A stretch of 64,000 nt of DNA from Achatina immaculata (Eukaryota > Mollusca > Gastropoda > Stylommatophora > Achatinidae): NCBI GenBank assembly GCA_009760885.1, contig CM019704.1, positions 13,809,803-13,873,802 of the forward strand, given 5' to 3'. The position numbers were made by a program, and so were the translations under genes. This document shows, piece after piece, positions 56,852 through 64,000 of the stretch. The notes beneath the pieces were generated by a model. That model did no database searches. It was given only the letters and a program-made list of their open reading frames with translations, and was not told where the DNA came from. Position 1 is the first letter of the stretch, and every line of letters begins with the position of its first letter.

Positions 56852-57484
56852 ACCATGAATTATTCCCATAGAACACAGCCAGATGAACCTCGCTTATGCA
56901 TACTATGCACGCGCTTATGGGAAAGAGAAGTTCTAGTATTCAACCAGAAATATTTTCACTTCTGACCTACATTTAATTTTTCTGTCGTATCAAAGCCCAC
57001 CTCCGCCGGCTACAGGCCCTGGCGAAGAGTGAATCAGGACAAAACTCGGCACCTGGCAGTACCACTTTGTTTACTTACACGTGCTTGCCCCTCTTACGTG
57101 CATGTCGTGATCTGGTGGTGGATAAGTGTATGCATGTGTGATGACTCGTGTTGTAAGTTGTAACAGCTCAACACATAAGAACATCCAAAAAAACGAACCT
57201 TTCACACTGACTTCGACTGCGACTCAGGAAAGACCTCTACATTGAAGAACAGGTCCAAGTATGAATTAAATTTCAAGATTTCACATACTCCATGTTTAAT
57301 CATTTCTCAGCACTCAAGAAGACAGGTAAAGACCTTGCATGTACGCGTCCATCCCCCAGCTTTCACACAACTGCTCTCCCTCCACAAGTCCCGACAAACC
57401 CTTCTCATGACCAAGTTCAATAGTAACTCAGCCACATGACCAAATGACCAACATCGGCACTTGCTTAAATGTATGTTGTAGCCT
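56852..57484. other. Non-coding spacer
   Basis: Nothing recognised. Confidence 0.4.
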
Positions 57485-58197
57485 GAACAGCTACGACAAC
57501 TAGTAACCCACATACTGCTATACACGTTTGGACAGCTACGACAACTAGTAACCCACATACTGCTATACGCCTCTGGACAGCTACGACAATTAGTAACCCA
57601 CATACTGCTATACACCTCTGTACAGCTACGACAACTGGTAACCCACATACTGCTATACACCTCTGGACAGGTACGACAACTAGTAACCCACATACTGCTA
57701 TACACCTCTGGACAGCTACGACAACTAGTAACCCACGTACTGCTAGACACGTTTGGACAGCTACGACAACTAGTAACCCACTTACTGCTATACACCTTTG
57801 AACAGCTACGACAACTAGTAACCCACATACTGCTATACACGTTTGGACAGCTACGACAACTAGTAACCCACATACTGCTATACACGTTTGGACAGCTACG
57901 ACAACTGGTAACCCACATACTGCTATACACATCTGGACAGCTACGACAACTAGTAACCCACATACTGCTATACACGTTTGGACAGCTACGACAACTAGTA
58001 ACCCACATACTGCTATACACCTCTGGACAGCTACGACAATTAGTAACCCACATACTGCTAGACACGTTTGGACAGCTACGACAACTAGTAACCCACATAC
58101 TGCTATACACCTCTGGACAGCTACGACAACTAGTAACCCACATACTGCTAGACACGTTTGGACAGCTACGACAATTAGTAACCAACATACTGCCATA
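57485..58197. repeat. 45-bp minisatellite, about 15.7 copies
   Basis: Unit CAGCTACGACAACTAGTAAC plus 'ccacatactgctatacacgtttgga', with starts at 57488, 57533 and every 45 bp. Two main variants (ACGTTTGG and ACCTCTGG) alternate irregularly. The minus strand stays open in two frames (293 and 288 codons), one of which gives a Cys-rich 15-residue repeat (VTSCRSCPNVYSSMW). Frames on two registers at once show that the repeat, not selection, keeps them open. Confidence 0.95.
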
Positions 58198-58545
58198 CTC
58201 TTCTGGACCAGAATATCATGATAACGCAGAGATGTCGTAGGCTCACTAAAAAAAAGTTTCACACTGTTCTCTGAGGTGATGTGTTCAGGTAGAGCGACTA
58301 ATGGCCAGTTATCAGGAATAGTGACCACCAAGTCCAGTGTTGCGAGGGGGGTGGGCGTGGTCCAGCCATTGCATCATTTTAAGGCCTGGATGGCTTCTCC
58401 TATCAGGGTCCAGAAGTCGTTCTATGTCCTTAGGGTATGGGGGAGACGGGGCCCAGATGCCTTCCCCTATTTTAAGGAGCCCAGAAGTCGTTCTTTGCTA
58501 TTAGGGGATGGGGAGACGGGACCCGGAGGTCTTTCTTTGTTTTAA
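58198..58545. other. Non-coding spacer, entry to a purine-rich array
   Basis: Degenerate 'cagaagtcgttct' phrases anticipate the array that follows. No gene. Confidence 0.45.
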
Positions 58546-59320
58546 GGGGAGTTAGGTCTTCCTTTGCTTTAAGGTGGGCTAGGAAATCTTCATTTGTTTT
58601 AAAAAGGCTCAGAAATCTTCCTTTTTTTAAAGAGGGGTTAGCAGGACTTCCTTTGTTTTCAGGGGAGTTAGGAAGTCTTCCTTTTTTCAAAGGTAGGCTA
58701 TGAAATCTTATTTTGTTTTAAAAAAGCTCGGACGTTTCCTTTTTTTTTAAGGAGGGGTTAGGAGGGCTACCTTTGTTTTAAGGGGGCTTGGCAGTCTTCC
58801 TTTGTTTTAAGAGGCGGGGGGGGGAGGAGTTAGGAAATCTTTCTGTGTTTTAAAGGAGTTAGGAAGTCTTTCTTTGTTTTAAGGGGAGGGGGCTAGGAAG
58901 TCTTCCTTTTTTTTAAGGGGGACGGCTAAGAAGTCTTCCTTTTTTATGGGGGGGGGGGGGGGCTAGGAAGTTTTCCTTTGTTTTTGTTGAGTCGGGGGGA
59001 ACTAAGAAGTTTTCCTTTGTGTTAAGGGGGGCTTGGAAGTCTTTTTTTTTTGTTTTAAGGGAGGCTAGGAAGTCTTCCTTTTTTAAAAGAGGGGTTAAGA
59101 GGTCTTCCTTTGTTTTAAGGGAAGGGGGCTAGGAAGTCTTCCTTTGTTTTAAGGGGGCCTGGGAAGTCTTCTTTTGTTTTGGGGGGGGGGCTAGGAAGTC
59201 TTCCTTTTTTAAAAGAGGGGGTTAGGAGTTCTTCCTTTGTTTTAAGCGGAGGGAGCTAGGAAGTCTTCCTTTGTTTTAAGCGGAGGGAGCTAGGAAGTCT
59301 TCCTTTGTTTTAAGATGCCT
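58546..59320. repeat. Degenerate array of 25-45 bp units around GGAAGTCTTCC
   Basis: More than 20 units of 'gctAGGAAGTCTTCCTTTGTTTTAAGGGGG' type differ mostly in the length of the G run and in small indels. The core GGAAG-T-CTTCC is a perfect short inverted repeat with a one-base centre. Confidence 0.9.
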
Positions 59321-59822
59321 GGAATGGATGAAAATAGAATAGCTTACAGAGTAAAGAAGGAAGAGACCGGAAAGGAAGAGACATAAATATTTGGCACTTC
59401 CTCAGGGAGAGGCCCTTGTCGCCGCAGGTATATAGAATGTGTTGTTACCTTCACCCCTCTACCCAACAGAGAAAGAACCTCAGGCCTTCCTTGATGAGAA
59501 AATAGTGTTCAAAAGCATCCGCAGTTACAAAGCTTTTTATCAGAGTTGATAAAAACGTATAAATGTCTCTCTGTTTCCAAGATTCTCGGTGTTACGACGT
59601 CTCTGTTCATTAACCGCGGTTTGAAACCGAATCACGGCGATATTTTACCGCCGATAGGGTAAAAATAAAACACACGAAGCTTCTGATATATCCAAGATCT
59701 ACAATACAACACTGATATACCACACTTGCTATAAATGTTTAATAATATAAATGGAATATTTACATTCATATTTCATACCTTAAATTTGTATACCTATTTC
59801 ATAATAAACAATATATATATAT
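59321..59822. other. Non-coding spacer
   Basis: Nothing recognised; it ends in a TA tract. Confidence 0.4.
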
Positions 59823-60896
59823 AAATGAACGCGTGCACGTACGTATGTATGTAGGTATTTATGTATGTTACAGCACCACCTGGAGTAATTTCAACCAAAC
59901 TTGGCACACATATGACTTACAATCTGGACAATGCACCGTTGGGGTTAGGGAATCTCTAGGACCCCTTTGGGGGCCTGGGTGGTGGGGGCTTCGATCGATG
60001 CAAACAATACCCTTCTGAACGACGGGAAGTAACTCCCGTTATATTTATGCCTGCTTTGGATTGCCGGTCGTGACAGATTAAGGTCAGCCCACACAAATCG
60101 ATGACGTTATATCTGCTGAGGTGCCGAACCGTTGGCATTGATAACGAGAAGCATTATATACGGAGCAGATTTCTGATTCACAAAAGATGCTCTACTGTTG
60201 TTCACCTCAGCGTCCATTTAGAAAATAGAGTGTTCATTTCATAACAGAGGCTGCCCATACAGTGGATGATCAGCCACCAATCACGGGGGGGGGGGGGCCT
60301 AGCGGTGAGGGTGGGATGGGAGTGACATTTACAAATCATAGAAAACGATCGATATTAGAGTCTTAATCCTTAGTTAGTGGCTCGCTAAGATGAATAGTGA
60401 CACGCCTGATGGCGTTTAAATTCACGTTCAGCCTCCATCGGCTTGGGGGTATCCTCGAGCTAGGTGTGGGAAGAGGATGGCATGTACCAAGACTCGAAAA
60501 CGACCGATATTAGTGTCGGATCCATAGTTTTCGGGATCCCTAGGATGAATAGTGTCAATCCCGATGCCGTTTAAGCTCACGTTCATCCCCAATCGACATG
60601 GGTGGCCTGGGGTGGGACCCTCAGGTGGGAAATAAAATATCCAAAATGACCGAAATTATTGTCGAATCTAAAGTGTTCGGGGTCGCTAAGCTGATTGGTG
60701 ACAGTCTTGATGACAATTAAGCCTAAATTTAGTCGAATAGAACTAGTAGAATTCTGTAGAACGGGCTAGACCCTGTAGAACCTTATAGAAGGTTGTGGAA
60801 ATGAATAAAACTTTCTAGAAAAGTCTAGAAGGTTGTGAAAATAAATAGAACTTTCATGATTGGAATAAATAAATACAAAGTCGGGTACTCGGCTAG
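59823..60896 (+). mobile_element. Helitron-like non-autonomous element
   Basis: The 3' end has a 14-base near-palindrome GTCGGGTACTCGGC (60880-60893) overlapping a terminal CTAG, followed by T, as expected of Helitron-type ends. Near the 5' end is 'caccacctggagtaatttcaaccaaactt', a phrase I associate with widespread non-autonomous elements. The interior has three diverged repeats of about 155 bp (near 60330, 60490 and 60640) sharing 'gaccgatattagtgtcg' and 'gatgccgtttaagctcacgttc'. No Rep/helicase is present. The family assignment is inference; a different class is possible. Confidence 0.45.
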
Positions 60897-61205
60897 TATA
60901 TATATATATATACTGTTCAAAAAAAAAGAAACGCATAACTTATATAAGCTTCATTTTTTTATACGTTATAACAAAAATCGTTTCCCAGGTATCTCAAACC
61001 AAGCCAAAAATTGTCACCAAGATATCAGGTCCAGGATTTAGCGTGAATTTTGCTATTCTCGTGTATAATCACGCATTTTTTTTTACCATAATTGACTTTG
61101 CGTTTATGGAAAAGTCGTGATTTTTGTGGCGAGCACAACTCACTTCCCATGCAAATGAAACCCCATAAAAGGATGAGGTTATACAAACACATTTAGTTAA
61201 TTTTC

Positions 61206-63692
61206 AAGCAGACAATTATGGCGCGTCTATAGCAAAATTTACGAAACATTGCTATTGGTTACCAGACATTTAAATGTGCAGCAGAGTACCATCAGTCGAC
61301 TTTGGCACCGTTTCCAAGCCACTGGCTCAGCTGAAGACAGACACCGCAGCGGACGAACCAGGGTGACAACAGCAGCTGATGATCGCTTTATTCTGGTTCA
61401 TCACCTCAGAAACAAGTGGTTCACAACAGCTTCCTCAGGTGCCCAGTCATTGCCTGCAGGATGTCGTGTATTTGATCAAACTGTCCGGAATAGACTGCAT
61501 GAAGCTGGACTGGTGGCATGACGACCTCACCGAGGTCCTGTTTTAACGAGACGACATCGCCAAAATCGACTTGTTTGGGCCAACCAGCATCGGTCCTGGA
61601 CAACTGACAATCAATGGAGACGTCTGTGGTTTAATGACGAATCTTTTTTTTATTGGACCGCCATGATATGCGGAGAAAGGTCTACCGTAGGCAAGCTGAA
61701 CGTTTTGCCCAAAATTGCGTTGATGAAAATCCACCGCTCGGAGATGGAGGTGTAATGGTATGGAGAATGATCAATTTCAACGGAAGGAGTCCATTGGTGC
61801 AGATTGAAGGAGGCTTGAATGCGCAATGATATGTCACCGAAATTCTTCGACCCCATGTCCTTTCCATTTATGGCTGCTCAAAGATCTGTATTTCAACAGG
61901 ACTGTAGGATGGCCGTTAAAGTAATGATTATAATTGTTATTATTATTATTAGTATTAATTAATACGATTATGAAAATATACTGTAAACAAAATAGTAACA
62001 TCGAACAGCGACAGAGAAAAGTAGGTAGGAAAAAAAGGAAGAGAAAGGTATGAAACTTCCATGACACTAGAACAAGACGCGGACAAAAGTAAACAGTGGA
62101 AACAATGAATAGAAAAAGACGAGACTCAGTGACGCTGAGATATAGGTAACACAAGAGACGGACGCCAAAAAGTAGAACGGTTCAGTGATAACAAAGCAGT
62201 GACTGGATGTTGACACGTGTAAACAAAATAGAAAAATACGAATAGAAAAGGCAGACACAATGAAAAAGCGAGGACACAATAAAACATCCGACATGAAAGA
62301 AGAAGATGACTTAGGTACACAACAATTGTATAGACGAAATTGACATAGACTGACACGCGTTAGGACGCTATTGCACACGGTTTTTAAATAAAGGAGTAAC
62401 CAACTCGGCCAGCTGACCAATTAAATATTTAGAGGCGTGCCCTATTGGACAGTTGACTTACGACATATAAGTCACGGGGCAGTTTGAATGACGGACAATC
62501 AGAACGCTCATGGGAACCAGTGGACATCTGAAGGGTGGAGTCAAAATACTTATTGGTTAATCCATCAAGCTGGACTTGAAGATAAAAAGGTAAACGGAAA
62601 GACAGGAGGGACCAAGAAAGAACCAAGAAGTACGGAAGTAGAGGAGAGGAGACAAAGGAGGGAGCCCGAAGACAGAATAACAGATCATCTAGGAACCAAG
62701 AAGTACGGAAAGAGAAGAGAGGAAACAAAGGAGGGAGCCCGAAGATGGAAGAACAGACAGAATAGGACGAAGAGGTACTGAAATCCTGGAGAGAGGAGAC
62801 AAAGGAGGGAGCCCGAAGAGGGAAGAACAGGCAGTCTAGAACGAAGAAGACGGAGAAGTACGGAAGTACCGGAGAGGAAATCAGAAGATAGACAAAAGAA
62901 GAAAGAGGACGAGACGATATAAAATCAGAAGTAGTGTTAGACGGAAGATGGTTTTCAAGTGATTAAGAAGAATTGCCACTTTTTAAACTTTGAGTACAGT
63001 GATTTTAGACAAGTAACTAGTTGGCCACGTGTTGCAGATGCGATATAATACTGAAATAGGAAATATTCTCGTATTAAGTGTAGAATGTTGCGAATTTGAG
63101 AAACTGAGAAATGCTCCATGTAGAATATGATAGAGTTTGATATTGTGAACAAATGATTAAGTGTTTCAATCCAAATGACGTAGTCGACAATACATCTTGA
63201 ACTTATTTGTCAGAATTAAATTAATTCTGTGAACGTTTCATAGGATTTGATCTAGTGATTGTGGTAAAGTTTTGTGAAACCTGTGATGTGTAAATCAAAG
63301 AGCATCCGTAAGATTCAGTACTATAGAACAATTCTATAATATAGAATTATTCAGAAATATATGATACACGAACTTCAATATTATAGGACAGCGCCAGACC
63401 CCATTCTGTGCGTTACATCACACAGTTCCTGACCGCCAACAACATTCTCACCCTTCCCTGGTCATCAGTGTCTCCAGACATGAATCCGATCCAGCACCTA
63501 TTGGATGAGCTGCAAAGACTTGTTTGTCTCAGAAACGTTTCTCTAGCCAATCGTCGTGATCTGTGGCAGGCACTCCAGGAAGAGTTGGGCAGCCATCCCA
63601 CAGGCGCACATCAGAAATCTGATCACATCTATGCCCAGGAGATGCCAGTCGCTGATCGATGCAAGCGGACGCCACACACCATACTAACTTGA
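61206..63692 (+). pseudogene. Tc1 transposase, frameshifted and interrupted
   Basis: Left part: MARL then a stop, LRNIAIGYQTF, and after a shift HLNVQQSTISRLWHRFQATG, RSGRTRVTTAADDRF, DQTVRNRLHEAGLV (paired helix-turn-helix), RRHRQNRLVWANQH, WFNDESFF (first catalytic Asp), VYRRQAERFAQNC, DGGVMVW, PLVQIEGGLNAQ, a stop, and FQQD, where the second catalytic Asp region is cut by the insertion at 61903. Right part from 63389: RPHSVRYITQFLTANNIL, SPDMNPIQHLLDELQR and LWQALQEELGSHPTG. Relatives have SPDLNPIEH, with the catalytic Glu; here it is Gln. There are stops after residue 4, after HEAGLVA and after NAQ. Confidence 0.9.
61903..63384. mobile_element. 1.48-kb insertion in the Tc1 element with a 5-bp direct repeat; possible solo LTR
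   Basis: AGGAC occurs at 61898-61902 and 63385-63389, and removing the insert plus one repeat restores a normal Tc1 junction (AACAGGACAGCGCCAGACC). The insert begins TGTAGGATGG. A 5-bp duplication and TG start fit an LTR retrotransposon, but the inner 3' end does not read CA, and no gag-pol is present, so only a solo LTR or another class is possible. It has three diverged repeats of about 78 bp (62600-62830, GACAAAGGAGGGAGCCCGAAG) and no supported gene. Confidence 0.55.
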
Positions 63693-63869
63693 GAACCCCT
63701 GGAACTAAAAAACTATCGTCACACAGATGCAAGAAACTGGCAAGTGAGTGTTTAAACCCTTAGGTATTATTGTGAGCAATTTGAAAATTTTATTCATTCA
63801 ATTTAAAAAGCTATAGAATATCAAAGTTATGGCTAATATTGGGTCATCAGTGGTTATGCGTTTTTAATA

Positions 63870-63872
<3 letters not shown>

Positions 63873-63904
<32 letters not shown>

Positions 63905-64000
63905 GGATTAAGATTCACGTCTTTCGATACAATGGACGAGGCTCCCTCCATTGGATAGTATATCCAGGAGCCGTGACTGTGGCACCCCCCCCCCCCCCCC
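63873..64000. repeat. (TA)n tract and terminal poly-C
   Basis: TA dinucleotides continue to about 63902. After some unique sequence the window ends in a C run of at least 14 bases. Confidence 0.95.

Larger units (their letters stand above)
60911..63872 (+). mobile_element. Tc1-like transposon, inserted in a TA tract, split by a 1.48-kb insert
   Basis: Left end TACTGTTCAAAAAAAAAGAA then ACGCATAACTT; right end, inverted, TACTATTAAAAACGCATAAC. Both sides continue into (TA)n, so the TA target duplication sits within a TA microsatellite. Without the insert the element would be about 1.48 kb, normal for Tc1. The transposase is broken. Confidence 0.88.

Noticed and set aside
57307..58331. Two minus-strand frames of 293 and 288 codons, one Cys-rich with 15-residue repeats, looking like a secreted repeat protein
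   Set aside because: Both frames come from a 45-bp minisatellite and are open in two registers at the same time; there is no signal peptide at a start codon and no codon-biased substitution pattern.

Overview
The window looks like intergenic or intronic DNA from an animal nuclear genome. It is AT-rich, full of microsatellites and minisatellites, and crowded with broken transposable elements. I found no host protein-coding gene, rRNA gene or bona fide tRNA gene that I can support. Most open frames here are either decayed transposon proteins or reading frames held open by tandem repeats whose unit is a multiple of three. The mix of APE-type non-LTR retrotransposons, an RNase H-like relic, tRNA-derived SINEs and long minisatellites best fits a lophotrochozoan, plausibly a heterobranch gastropod mollusc. 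That assignment is inference from general familiarity, not a search.

Non-LTR retrotransposons dominate. At least seven kinds are visible, each with its own 3' microsatellite: A, TGAA-tailed (16690-17533, 23578-23891, 32266-32435, 44835-45525, 56625-56839); B, GA-tailed (12538-14014, 32552-32770, 37358-39540); C, ATCA-tailed 3' ends (16218-16303, 18431-18683); D, TGA-tailed (9367-9946); E (51783-52016); F, TAA-tailed (40170-40567); and G (33841-36460), plus a GAA-tailed 3' end at 3996-4240. Many are 5'-truncated insertions still bracketed by 8-13 bp target-site duplications. In several families the ORF runs straight into the tail, which itself supplies the stop codon.

DNA transposons are a Tc1-like element (60911-63872) split by a 1.48-kb insertion at its second catalytic Asp, three mariner-like relics (43605-46005, 50120-50545, 54203-55075), hAT-type MITEs (40701-40909 and 51277-51484 belong to one family; 47020-47365 to another), a long-inverted-repeat element (25641-26283) and a Helitron-like non-autonomous element (59823-60896). 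Two SINE groups recur: a GAA-tailed family of about 300 bp with roughly ten copies, and tRNA-derived SINEs with A/B boxes. One member of each group carries an expanded internal VNTR.

Nesting gives a relative chronology: LINE A inside a mariner-like relic, LINE B inside a long-TIR fragment, LINE F and a MITE inside an 88-bp tandem array, and an LTR-like insert inside the Tc1 element. About fifteen minisatellites (units 21-107 bp) fill much of the rest. No undescribed biological system was found. The most interesting items are the tail-supplied stop codons, a premature stop shared by two LINE B copies, the SINE-VNTR composites and the nested insertions.
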